DNA of 64,000 nt from Henricia sp. BOLD:AAB3569 (lineage: Eukaryota; Echinodermata; Asteroidea; Spinulosida; Echinasteridae): NCBI GenBank assembly GCA_037783545.1, contig JBBELK010001108.1, positions 29,220 through 93,219 of the forward strand. The letters are read 5' to 3'. Below are positions 25,195 through 35,927 of this stretch, piece after piece. Positions within the stretch are counted from its first letter, which is position 1. The number at the start of each line of letters is the position of its first letter. The notes under the pieces were generated by a model that was not told the origin of the DNA, made no database searches, and saw nothing but the letters and a program-made list of their open reading frames with translations. The position numbers were made by a program, and so were the translations under genes.

Positions 25195-26061
25195 GTGCGC
25201 AATATAGAGAGTTTAGGGCATGCAAAATTTGAAGTTCGTCGGAACATTTATCGACCTCCAAATTTGCCGACGTTTGGACCACACTTTGACCAAATTGCCG
25301 AGCCAAACTGCGGTGCGTTAACGACAGTCCGAATGACTGAGCATGCGCACAACTCAGGAGTACCCCAAAGAGGTGTGTACAGACAGCCACGGTTTGCGTG
25401 AGAGCAGTCAGGAAGCCTCAACCCAGTTTTTTCTAAACTTTGAAATTTCTCTGCCATTTCCCGGCGAAAGTCTGTCAATTTTTTATGACAAGTGCGCAAT
25501 ATAGAGAGTTTAGGGCATGCAAAATTTGAAGTTCGTTGGAACATTTTTCGACCTCCAAATTTGCCGACGTTTGGACCACACTTTGACCAAATTGCCGAGC
25601 CAAACTGCGGTGCGTTAACGACAGTCCGAATGACTGAGCATGCGCACAACTCAGGAGTACCCCAAAGAGGTGTGTACCGACAGCCACGGTTTGCGTGAGA
25701 GCAGTCAGGAAGTCTCAACCCAGTTTTTTCTAAACTTTGAAAATTCTCTGCCATTTTCCGGCGAAAGTCTGTCAATTTTTTATGACAAGTGCGCAATATA
25801 GAGAGTTTAGGGCATGCAAAATTTGAAGTTCGTCGGAACATTTTTGGACCACACTTTGACCAAATTGCCGAGCCAAACTGCGGTGCGTTAACGACAGTCC
25901 GAATGACTGAGCATGCGCACAACTCAGGAGTACCCCAAAGAGGTGTGTACAGACAGCCACGGTTTGCGTGAGAGCAGTCAGGAAGCCTCAACCCAGTTTT
26001 TTCTAAACTTTGAAATTTCTCTGCCATTTCCCGGCGAAAGTCTGTCAATTTTGTATGACAA
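24303..26061. repeat. Six-monomer segment (1759 bp), upstream copy
   Basis: The order is CATGCGCGCAAC unit, GGAATATTTTT unit, GAATTACTG unit, TTTATCGACC unit, TTCGTTGGAA unit (with GTGTACCGACAG, GAAGTCTCAAC and GAAAATTCTC) and the 24-bp-deleted unit. The same six monomers in the same order and with the same total length, including a 1-bp gain in the T tract before the third unit, occur at 27547-29305. Confidence 0.9.
25789..26061. repeat. Shortened monomer (24-bp deletion, 273 bp)
   Basis: The unit reads ACATTTTTGGACCACAC at 25839-25855, skipping 24 bp of the normal monomer. The loss keeps the reading frame. Confidence 0.95.
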
Positions 26062-27546
26062 GTGCGCAATATAGAGAGTTTAGGGCATGCAAAATTTGAA
26101 GTTCGTCGGAACATTTTTCGACCTCCTAATTTGCCGACGTTTGGACCACACTTTGACCAAATTGCCGAGCCAAACTGCGGTGCGTTAACGACAGTCCGAA
26201 TGACTGAGCATGCGCACAACTCAGGAGTACCCCAAAGAGGTGTTTACAGACAGCCACGGTTTGCGTGAGAGCAGTCAGGAAGCCTCAACCCAGTTTTTTC
26301 TAAACTTTGAAATTTCTCTGCCATTTCCCGGCGAAAGTCTGTCAATTTTTTATGACAAGTGCGCAATATAGAGAGTTTAGGGCATGCAAAATTTGAAGTT
26401 CGTCGGAACATTTTTCGACCTCCAAATTTGCCGACGTTTGGACCACACTTTGACCAAATTGCCGAGCCAAACTGCGGTGCGTTAACGACAGTCCGAATGA
26501 CTGATCATGCGCACAACTCAGGAGTACCCCAAAGAGGTGTGTACAGACAGCCACGGTTTGCGTGAGAGCAGTCAGGAAGCCTCAACCCATTTTTTTCTAA
26601 ACTTTGAAATTTCTCTGCCATTTCCCGGCGAAAGTCTGTCAATTTTTTATGACAAGTGCGCAATATAGAGAGTTTAGGGCATGCAAAATTTGAAGTTCGT
26701 CGGAACATTTTTCGACCTCCAAATTTGCCGACGTTTGGACCACACTTTGACCAAATTGCCGAGCCAAACTGCGGTGCGTTAACGACAGTCCGAATGACTG
26801 AGCATGCGCACAACTCAGGAGTACCCCAAAGAGGTATGTACAGACAGCCACGGTTTGCGTGAGAGCAGTCAGGAAGCCTCAACCCAGATTTTTCTAAACT
26901 TTGAAATTTCTCTGCCATTTCCCGGCGAAAGTCTGTCAATTTTTTATGACAAGTGCGCAATATAGAGAGTTTAGGGCATGCAAAATTTGAAGTTCGTCGG
27001 AACATTTTTCGACCTCCAAATTTGCCGAAGTTTGGACCACACTTTGACCAAATTGCCGAGCCAAACTGCGGTGCGTTAACGACAGTCCGAATGACTGAGC
27101 ATGCGCACAACTCAGGAGTACCCCAAAGAGGTGTGTACAGACAGCCACGGTTTGCGTGAGAGCAGTCAGGAAGCCTCAACCCAGTTTTTTCTAAACTTTG
27201 AAATTTCTCTGCCATTTCCCGGCGAAAGTCTGTCAATTTTTTATGACAAGTGCGCAATATAGAGAGTTTAGGGCATGCAAAATTTGAAGTTCGTCGGAAC
27301 ATTTTTCGACCTCCAAATTTGCCGACGTTTGGACCACACTTTGACCAAATTGCCGAGCCAAACTGCGGTGCGTTAACGACAGTCCGAATGACTGAGCATG
27401 CGCACAACTCAGGAGTACCCCAAAGAGGTGTGTACAGACAGCCACGGTTTGCGTGAGAGCAGTCAGGAAGCCTCAACCCAGTTTTTTCTAAACTTTGAAA
27501 TTTCTCTGCCATTTCCCGGCGAAAGTCTGTCAATTTTTTATGACAA

Positions 27547-29305
27547 GTGCGCAATATAGAGAGTTTAGGGCATGCAAAATTTGAAGTTCGTCGGAACATT
27601 TTTCGACCTCCAAATTTGCCGACGTTTGGACCACACTTTGACCAAATTGCCGAGCCAAACTGCGGTGCGTTAACGACAGTCCGAATGACTGAGCATGCGC
27701 GCAACTCAGGAGTACCCCAAAGAGGTGTGTACAGACAGCCACGGTTTGCGTGAGAGCAGTCAGGAAGCCTCAACCCAGTTTTTTCTAAACTTTGAAATTT
27801 CTCTGCCATTTCCCGGCGAAAGTCTGTCAATTTTTTATGACAAGTGCGCAATATAGAGAGTTTAGGGCATGCAAAATTTGAAGTTCGTCGGAATATTTTT
27901 CGACCTCCAAATTTGCCGACGTTTGGACCACACTTTGACCAAATTGCCGAGCCAAACTGCGGTGCGTTAACGACAGTCCGAATGACTGAGCATGCGCACA
28001 ACTCAGGAGTACCCCAAAGAGGTGTGTACAGACAGCCACGGTTTGCGTGAGAGCAGTCAGGAAGCCTCAACCCAGTTTTTTTCTAAACTTTGAAATTTCT
28101 CTGCCATTTCCCGGCGAAAGTCTGTCAATTTTTTATGACAAGTGCGCAATATAGAAAGTTTAGGGCATGCAAAATTTGAAGTTCGTCGGAACATTTTTCG
28201 ACCTCCAAATTTGCCGACGTTTGGACCACACTTTGACCAAATTGCCGAGCCAAACTGCGGTGCGTTAACGACAGTCCGAATTACTGAGCATGCGCACAAC
28301 TCAGGAGTACCCCAAAGAGGTGTGTACAGACAGCCACGGTTTGCGTGAGAGCAGTCAGGAAGCCTCAACCCAGTTTTTTCTAAACTTTGAAATTTCTCTG
28401 CCATTTCCCGGCGAAAGTCTGTCAATTTTTTATGACAAGTGCGCAATATAGAGAGTTTAGGGCATGCAAAATTTGAAGTTCGTCGGAACATTTATCGACC
28501 TCCAAATTTGCCGACGTTTGGACCACACTTTGACCAAATTGCCGAGCCAAACTGCGGTGCGTTAACGACAGTCCGAATGACTGAGCATGCGCACAACTCA
28601 GGAGTACCCCAAAGAGGTGTGTACAGACAGCCACGGTTTGCGTGAGAGCAGTCAGGAAGCCTCAACCCAGTTTTTTCTAAACTTTGAAATTTCTCTGCCA
28701 TTTCCCGGCGAAAGTCTGTCAATTTTTTATGACAAGTGCGCAATATAGAGAGTTTAGGGCATGCAAAATTTGAAGTTCGTTGGAACATTTTTCGACCTCC
28801 AAATTTGCCGACGTTTGGACCACACTTTGACCAAATTGCCGAGCCAAACTGCGGTGCGTTAACGACAGTCCGAATGACTGAGCATGCGCACAACTCAGGA
28901 GTACCCCAAAGAGGTGTGTACCGACAGCCACGGTTTGCGTGAGAGCAGTCAGGAAGTCTCAACCCAGTTTTTTCTAAACTTTGAAAATTCTCTGCCATTT
29001 TCCGGCGAAAGTCTGTCAATTTTTTATGACAAGTGCGCAATATAGAGAGTTTAGGGCATGCAAAATTTGAAGTTCGTCGGAACATTTTTGGACCACACTT
29101 TGACCAAATTGCCGAGCCAAACTGCGGTGCGTTAACGACAGTCCGAATGACTGAGCATGCGCACAACTCAGGAGTACCCCAAAAAGGTGTGTACAGACAG
29201 CCACGGTTTGCGTGAGAGCAGTCAGGAAGCCTCAACCCAGTTTTTTCTAAACTTTGAAATTTCTCTGCCATTTCCCGGCGAAAGTCTGTCAATTTTTTAT
29301 GACAA
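27547..29305. repeat. Six-monomer segment (1759 bp), downstream copy
   Basis: This is the second copy of the segment at 24303-26061, 3244 bp downstream and of identical length. One visible difference is CCCCAAAAAGG in the deleted monomer here. Nearly unmarked monomers (26062-27546) separate the two copies, so this is either a dispersed duplication within the array or a larger tandem repeat whose remainder has diverged. Confidence 0.9.
29033..29305. repeat. Shortened monomer (24-bp deletion, 273 bp)
   Basis: It has the same deletion junction as the unit at 25789 and lies at the end of the duplicated six-monomer segment. It has a private CCCCAAAAAGG change. Confidence 0.95.
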
Positions 29306-30790
29306 GTGCGCAATATAGAGAGTTTAGGGCATGCAAAATTTGAAGTTCGTCGGAAAATTTTTCGACCTCCAAATTTGCCGACGTTTGGACCACACTTTGA
29401 CCAAATTGCCGAGCCAAACTGCGGTGCGTTAACGACAGTCCGAATGACTGAGCATGCGCGCAACTCAGGAGTACCCCAAAGAGGTGTGTACAGACAGCCA
29501 CGGTTTGCGTGAGAGCAGTCAGGAAGCCTCAACCCAGTTTTTTCTAAACTTTGAAATTTCTCTGCCATTTCCCGGCGAAAGTCTGTCAATTTTTTATGAC
29601 AAGTGCGCAATATAGAGAGTTTAGGGCATGCAAAATTTGAAGTTCGTCGGAATATTTTTCGACCTCCAAATTTGCCGACGTTTGGACCACACTTTGACCA
29701 AATTGCCGAGCCAAACTGCGGTGCGTTAACGACAGTCCGAATGACTGAGCATGCGCACAACTCAGGAGTACCCCAAAGAGGTGTGTACAGACAGCCACGG
29801 TTTGCGTGAGAGCAGTCAGGAAGCCTCAACCCAGTTTTTTCTAAACTTTGAAATTTCTCTGCCATTTCCCGGCGAAAGTCTGTCAATTTTTTATGACAAG
29901 TGCGCAATATAGAAAGTTTAGGGCATGCAAAATTTGAAGTTCGTCGGAACATTTTTCGACCTCCAAATTTGCCGACGTTTGGACCACACTTTGACCAAAT
30001 TGCCGAGCCAAACTGCGGTGCGTTAACGACAGTCCGAATGACTGAGCATGCGCACAACTCAGGAGTACCCCAAAGAGGTGTGTACAGACAGCCACGGTTT
30101 GCGTGAGAGCAGTCAGGAAGCCTCAACCCAGTTTTTTCTAAACTTTGAAATTTCTCTGCCATTTCCCGGCGAAAGTCTGTCAATTTTTTATGACAAGTGC
30201 GCAATATAGAGAGTTTAGGGCATGCAAAATTTGAAGTTCGTCGGAACATTTTTCGACCTCCAAATTTGCCGACGTTTGGACCACACTTTGACCAAATTGC
30301 CGAGCCAAACTGCGGTGCGTTAACGACAGTCCGAATGACTGAGCATGCGCGCAACTCAGGAGTACCCCAAAGAGGTGTGTACAGACAGCCACGGTTTGCG
30401 TGAGAGCAGTCAGGAAGCCTCAACCCAGTTTTTTCTAAACTTTGAAATTTCTCTGCCATTTCCCGGCGAAAGTCTGTCAATTTTTTATGACAAGTGCGCA
30501 ATATAGAGAGTTTAGGGCATGCAAAATTTGAAGTTCGTTGGAACATTTTTCGACCTCCAAATTTGCCGACGTTTGGACCACACTTTGACCAAATTGCCGA
30601 GCCAAACTGCGGTGCGTTAACGACAGTCCGAATGACTGAGCATGCGCACAACTCAGGAGTACCCCAAAGAGGTGTGTACCGACAGCCACGGTTTGCGTGA
30701 GAGCAGTCAGGAAGTCTCAACCCAGTTTTTTCTAAACTTTGAAAATTCTCTGCCATTTTCCGGCGAAAGTCTGTCAATTTTTTATGACAA

Positions 30791-31064
30791 GTGCGCAATA
30801 TAGAGAGTTTAGGGCATGCAAAATTTGAAGTTCGTCGGAACATTTTTGGACCACACTTTGACCAAATTGCCGAGCCAAACTGCGGTGCGTTAACGACAGT
30901 CCGAATGACTGAGCATGCGCACAACTCAGGAGTACCCCAAAGAGGTGTGTACAGACAGCCACGGTTTGCGTGAGAGCAGTCAGGAAGCCTCAACCCAGTT
31001 TTTTTCTAAACTTTGAAATTTCTCTGCCATTTCCCGGCGAAAGTCTGTCAATTTTTTATGACAA
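30791..31064. repeat. Shortened monomer (24-bp deletion, 274 bp)
   Basis: It has the same 24-bp deletion, with one extra T in the T tract. It follows a TTCGTTGGAA unit and precedes a GAATTACTG unit and two TTTTTGGACCTCC units. It begins a segment that is repeated on the other side of the 32.4-kb insertion. Confidence 0.95.
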
Positions 31065-31955
31065 GTGCGCAATATAGAAAGTTTAGGGCATGCAAAATTT
31101 GAAGTTCGTCGGAACATTTTTCGACCTCCAAATTTGCCGACGTTTGGACCACACTTTGACCAAATTGCCGAGCCAAACTGCGGTGCGTTAACGACAGTCC
31201 GAATTACTGAGCATGCGCACAACTCAGGAGTACCCCAAAGAGGTGTGTACAGACAGCCACGGTTTGCGTGAGAGCAGTCAGGAAGCCTCAACCCAGTTTT
31301 TTCTAAACTTTGAAATTTCTCTGCCATTTCCCGGCGAAAGTCTGTCAATTTTTTATGACAAGTGCGCAATATAGAGAGTTTAGGGCATGCAAAATTTGAA
31401 GTTCGTCGGAACATTTTTGGACCTCCAAATTTGCCGACGTTTGGACCACACTTTGACCAAATTGCCGAGCCAAACTGCGGTGCGTTAACGACAGTCCGAA
31501 TGACTGAGCATGCGCACAACTCAGGAGTACCCCAAAGAGGTGTGTACAGACAGCCACGGTTTGCGTGAGAGCAGTCAGGAAGCCTCAACCCAGTTTTTTC
31601 TAAACTTTTAAATTTCTCTGCCATTTCCCGGCGAAAGTCTGTCAATTTTTTATGACAAGTGCGCAATATAGAGAGTTTAGGGCATGCAAAATTTGAAGTT
31701 CGTCGGAACATTTTTGGACCTCCAAATTTGCCGACGTTTGGACCACACTTTGACCAAATTGCCGAGCCAAACTGCGGTGCGTTAACGACAGTCCGAATGA
31801 CTGAGCATGCGCACAACTCAGGAGTACCCCAAAGAGGTGTGTACAGACAGCCACGGTTTGCGTGAGAGCAGTCAGGAAGCCTCAACCCAGTTTTTTCTAA
31901 ACTTTGAAATTTCTCTGCCATTTCCCGGCGAAAGTCTGTCAATTTTTTATGACAA
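30791..31955. repeat. Four-monomer segment (1165 bp), left copy
   Basis: The order is deleted unit, GAATTACTG unit, TTTTTGGACCTCC unit, TTTTTGGACCTCC unit. The first TTTTTGGACCTCC unit ends with a distinctive CTTTTAAATTTC near 31606. The same segment, of equal length and with the same CTTTTAAATTTC near 34092, lies at 33277-34441. Confidence 0.9.
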
Positions 31956-32368
31956 GTGCGCAATATAGAGAGTTTAGGGCATGCAAAATTTGAAGTTCGT
32001 CGGAACATTTATCGACCTCCAAATTTGCCGACGTTTGGACCACACTTTGACCAAATTGCCGAGCCAAACTGCGGTGCGTTAACGACAGTCCGAATGACTG
32101 AGCATGCGCACAACTCAGGAGTACCCCAAAGAGGTGTGTACAGACAGCCACGGTTTGCGTGAGAGCAGTCAGGAAGCCTCAACCCAGTTTTTTCTAAACT
32201 TTGAAATTTCTCTGCCATTTCCCGGCGAAAGTCTGTCAATTTTTTATGACAAGTGCGCAATATAGAGAGTTTAGGGCATGCAAAATTTGAAGTTCGTTGG
32301 AACATTTTTCGACCTCCAAATTTGCCGACGTTTGGACCACACTTTGACCAAATTGCCTTTTTCTAAAA

Positions 32369-32392
32369 TGTTTTATTCGTCCGAATAAAACA
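32369..32392. other. Perfect 11-bp palindrome with a 2-nt centre
   Basis: TGTTTTATTCG and CGAATAAAACA face each other across the dinucleotide TC. The palindrome lies 11 bp inside the left edge of the insertion. It could extrude as a hairpin or mark one end of an element, but no matching copy is seen at the right edge. Confidence 0.85.
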
Positions 32393-32443
32393 CGCTAACC
32401 AGTCCAACGTTGTTACCGATAGAACCAGTGCTTCAGGCGTTGT

Positions 32444-32714
32444 CGTTGCCAGTCCAGGTCATTTATCCACTAAGCGTTCGCCGTTATTGCCAAATTTCCT
32501 CATTCGTAGTCGTTGCCAGTCCAGGTCATTTATCCACTAAGCGTTCGCCGTTATTGCCAAATTTCCTCATTCGTAGTCGTTGCCAGTCCAGGTCATTTAT
32601 CCACCAATTGTTCGCCGTTATTGCCAAATTTCCTCATTCGTTGTCGTTGCCAGTCCAGGTCATTTATCCACCAAATTTCCTCATTCGTTGTCGTTGCCAA
32701 TCCAGGTCATTATC
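32444..32714. repeat. 67-bp minisatellite
   Basis: Copies start at CGTTGCCAGTCCAGG at 32444, 32511, 32578 and 32645, exactly 67 bp apart. The fourth copy is only 47 bp because 20 bp are missing from its middle. A fifth, partial copy starts at 32692 with CGTTGCCAATCCAGG and fades by about 32714. Copies three and four share small changes (CCACCAA, TTCGTTGT) absent from copies one and two. Looser echoes of CCAGTCCAGGTC occur further on, near 32829. Confidence 0.95.
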
Positions 32715-33060
32715 CGGCGAGTATTCTCCATCACAATCATCACCAATCTTGGTCGATCGTGTCCGAGTATCAGGTCATATCCTTCGAGAAGCACCACAGG
32801 TACATCCTCATAAAACCACAATCGTCACCAGTCCAGGTCTGGAAGAATCAAGACCGCAGACTCGGATCCAATCGTGTTCCAAAATTGCATCGGCGTTCCC
32901 CGTGACGTACGTACTGGTCACTCCATCATTGAGCAACGTTCCAGGACATCACGGGATTCCGCGAAAAACTCCTCCAAACTACCTATGTGCAAGGGTAGTC
33001 CTTTGGAAAGCGGTCATCACAGGCCAGCGAGGAAAGAACCCGTACGCCAACCCGACCGCC

Positions 33061-33083
33061 CCAAACTGCGGTGCGTTAACGAC
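33061..33083. repeat. Satellite fragment repeated at the insertion's right edge
   Basis: Twenty-three bases starting CCAAACTGCGG are satellite sequence. They are followed at once by the array proper, which repeats the same piece from about 33088. The short tandem copy is the kind of filler left by templated end joining or by replication template switching. Confidence 0.85.
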
Positions 33084-33276
33084 CGAGCCAAACTGCGGTG
33101 CGTTAACGACAGTCCGAATGACTGAGCATGCGCACAACTCAGGAGTACCCCAAAGAGGTGTGTACCGACAGCCACGGTTTGCGTGAGAGCAGTCAGGAAG
33201 TCTCAACCCAGTTTTTTCTAAACTTTGAAAATTCTCTGCCATTTTCCGGCGAAAGTCTGTCAATTTTTTATGACAA

Positions 33277-33550
33277 GTGCGCAATATAGAGAGTTTAGGG
33301 CATGCAAAATTTGAAGTTCGTCGGAACATTTTTGGACCACACTTTGACCAAATTGCCGAGCCAAACTGCGGTGCGTTAACGACAGTCCGAATGACTGAGC
33401 ATGCGCACAACTCAGGAGTACCCCAAAGAGGTGTGTACAGACAGCCACGGTTTGCGTGAGAGCAGTCAGGAAGCCTCAACCCAGTTTTTTTCTAAACTTT
33501 GAAATTTCTCTGCCATTTCCCGGCGAAAGTCTGTCAATTTTTTATGACAA
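33277..33550. repeat. Shortened monomer (24-bp deletion, 274 bp)
   Basis: It is the first complete unit after the insertion and has the same deletion junction and T-tract gain as the unit at 30791. In other HOR copies (25492/25789, 28736/29033) a TTCGTTGGAA unit directly precedes the deleted unit, as it does here once the insertion is discounted. Confidence 0.95.
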
Positions 33551-34441
33551 GTGCGCAATATAGAAAGTTTAGGGCATGCAAAATTTGAAGTTCGTCGGAA
33601 CATTTTTCGACCTCCAAATTTGCCGACGTTTGGACCACACTTTGACCAAATTGCCGAGCCAAACTGCGGTGCGTTAACGACAGTCCGAATTACTGAGCAT
33701 GCGCACAACTCAGGAGTACCCCAAAGAGGTGTGTACAGACAGCCACGGTTTGCGTGAGAGCAGTCAGGAAGCCTCAACCCAGTTTTTTCTAAACTTTGAA
33801 ATTTCTCTGCCATTTCCCGGCGAAAGTCTGTCAATTTTTTATGACAAGTGCGCAATATAGAGAGTTTAGGGCATGCAAAATTTGAAGTTCGTCGGAACAT
33901 TTTTGGACCTCCAAATTTGCCGACGTTTGGACCACACTTTGACCAAATTGCCGAGCCAAACTGCGGTGCGTTAACGACAGTCCGAATGACTGAGCATGCG
34001 CACAACTCAGGAGTACCCCAAAGAGGTGTGTACAGACAGCCACGGTTTGCGTGAGAGCAGTCAGGAAGCCTCAACCCAGTTTTTTCTAAACTTTTAAATT
34101 TCTCTGCCATTTCCCGGCGAAAGTCTGTCAATTTTTTATGACAAGTGCGCAATATAGAGAGTTTAGGGCATGCAAAATTTGAAGTTCGTCGGAACATTTT
34201 TGGACCTCCAAATTTGCCGACGTTTGGACCACACTTTGACCAAATTGCCGAGCCAAACTGCGGTGCGTTAACGACAGTCCGAATGACTGAGCATGCGCAC
34301 AACTCAGGAGTACCCCAAAGAGGTGTGTACAGACAGCCACGGTTTGCGTGAGAGCAGTCAGGAAGCCTCAACCCAGTTTTTTCTAAACTTTGAAATTTCT
34401 CTGCCATTTCCCGGCGAAAGTCTGTCAATTTTTTATGACAA
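33277..34441. repeat. Four-monomer segment (1165 bp), right copy
   Basis: This is the second copy of the segment at 30791-31955, offset by 2486 bp and of identical length and marker order, including the rare CTTTTAAATTTC. The insertion at 32358-33082 lies between the two copies. Confidence 0.9.
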
Positions 34442-34780
34442 GTGCGCAATATAGAGAGTTTAGGGCATGCAAAATTTGAAGTTCGTCGGAACATTTTTCG
34501 ACCTCCAAATTTGCCGACGTTTGGACCACACTTTGACCAAATTGCCGAGCCAAACTGCTGTGCGTTAACGACAGTCCGAATGACTGAGCATGCGCACAAC
34601 TCAGGAGTACCCCAAAGAGGTGTGTACAGACAGCCACGGTTTGCGTGAGAGCAGTCAGGAAGCCTCAACCCAGTTTTTTCTAAACTTTGAAATTTCTCTG
34701 CCATTTCCCGGCGAAAGTCTGTCAATTTTTTTTATGACAAGTGCGCAATATAGAGAGTTTAGGGCATGCACAATTTGAAG

Positions 34781-34790
34781 TTCGTTGGAA
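34781..34790 (+). other. Half CENP-B-box-like motif (example copy)
   Basis: This monomer reads TTCGTTGGAA, identical to the ten bases after the first position of the mammalian CENP-B box (YTTCGTTGGAARCGGGA). Most monomers read TTCGTCGGAA at the same place; about 26 in the window have the exact T form (for example 9219-9228). The second half of the box, CGGG, is absent: the following bases are CATTTTT. Five of the nine bases usually considered essential (TTCG and the central A) are therefore present. Binding by a CENP-B-like protein is speculative. Confidence 0.4.
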
Positions 34791-35927
34791 CATTTTTCGA
34801 CCTCCAAATTTGCCGACGTTTGGACCACACTTTGACCAAATTGCCGAGCCAAACTGCGGTGCGTTAACGACAGTCCGAATGACTGAGCATGCGCACAACT
34901 CAGGAGTACCCCAAAGAGGTGTGTACAGACAGCCACGGTTTGCGTGAGAGCAGTCAGGAAGCCTCAACCCAGTTTTTTCTAAACTTTGAAATTTCTCTGC
35001 CATTTCCCGGCGAAAGTCTGTCAATTTTTTATGACAAGTGCGCAATATAGAGAGTTTAGGGCATGCAAAATTTGAAGTTCGTCGGAACATTTTGGACCTC
35101 CAAATTTGCCGACGTTTGGACCACACTTTGACCAAATTGCCGAGCCAAACTGCGGTGCGTTAACGACAGTCCGAATGACTGAGCATGCGCACAACTCAGG
35201 AGTACCCCAAAGAGGTGTGTACAGACAGCCACGGTTTGCGTGAGAGCAGTCAGGAAGCCTCAACCCAGTTTTTTCTAAACTTTGAAATTTCTCTGCCATT
35301 TCCAGGCGAAAGTCTGTCAATTTTTTATGACAAGTGCGCAATATAGAGAGTTTAGGGCATGCAAAATTTGAAGTTCGTCGGAACATTTTTCGACCTCCAA
35401 ATTTGCCGACGTTTGGACCACACTTTGACCAAATTGCCGAGCCAAACTGCGGTGCGTTAACGACAGTCCGAATGACTGAGCATGCGCACAACTCAGGAGT
35501 ACCCCAAAGAGGTGTGTACAGACAGCCACGGTTTGCGTGAGAGCAGTCAGGAAGCCTCAACCCAGTTTTTTCTAAACTTTGAAATTTCTCTGCCATTTCC
35601 CGGCGAAAGTCTGTCAATTTTTTATGACAAGTGCGCAATATAGAGAGTTTAGGGCATGCAAAATTTGAAGTTCGTCGGAACATTTTTCGACCTCCAAATT
35701 TGTCGACGTTTGGACCACACTTTGACCAAATTGCCGAGCCAAACTGCGGTGCGTTAACGACAGTCCGAATGACTGAGCATGCGCACAACTCAGGAGTACC
35801 CCAAAGAGGTGTGTACAGACAGCCACGGTTTGCGTGAGAGCAGTCAGGAAGCCTCAACCCAGTTTTTTCTAAACTTTGAAATTTCTCTGCCATTTCCCGG
35901 CGAAAGTCTGTCAATTTTTTATGACAA

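Larger units (their letters stand above)
1..32357. repeat. Satellite array, block A (297-bp monomer, about 108 complete units)
   Basis: A continuous head-to-tail array of a monomer of about 297 bp. Taking the unit start at GTGCGCAATATA, starts fall at 267, 564, 861, 1158 and so on to 32253, with only 1-2 bp phase shifts apart from four units that lack 24 bp. Neighbouring units differ by a few substitutions each, so identity is very high. All units point the same way. The block starts mid-monomer at base 1, so the array continues beyond the window, and it ends mid-monomer at 32357 where a foreign insertion begins. I see no gene, RNA or promoter in it. The short plus-strand frame (68 codons) and a 70-codon minus-strand frame in every unit need GTG starts and simply repeat with the monomer. 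Confidence 0.98.
32358..33082. other. Unclassified 725-bp insertion in a satellite monomer
   Basis: The satellite stops after AATTGCC at 32357 and resumes at CCGAGCC from 33083, close to the next expected base, so one TTCGTTGGAA-type monomer is split. The first ten bases of the insert, TTTTTCTAAA, match the satellite T-tract region. Its last 22-23 bases repeat a nearby satellite piece. Between them lie a palindrome, a 67-bp minisatellite and about 350 bp of unique sequence. Frames of up to 258 codons exist, but they mostly translate the minisatellite and run into satellite, and no domain is recognisable. There are no terminal inverted repeats, poly-A tail or evident target duplication. It could be a DNA fragment captured during break repair or a non-autonomous element. 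Confidence 0.85.

Noticed and set aside
1-32357. CRISPR-like array
   Set aside because: The repeats are contiguous 297-bp monomers with no unique spacers, and the context is eukaryotic.
32410-33186. 258-codon plus-strand frame across the insertion
   Set aside because: Its first third is minisatellite translated in rotating frames and its end is satellite. No recognisable domain or codon pattern is present.
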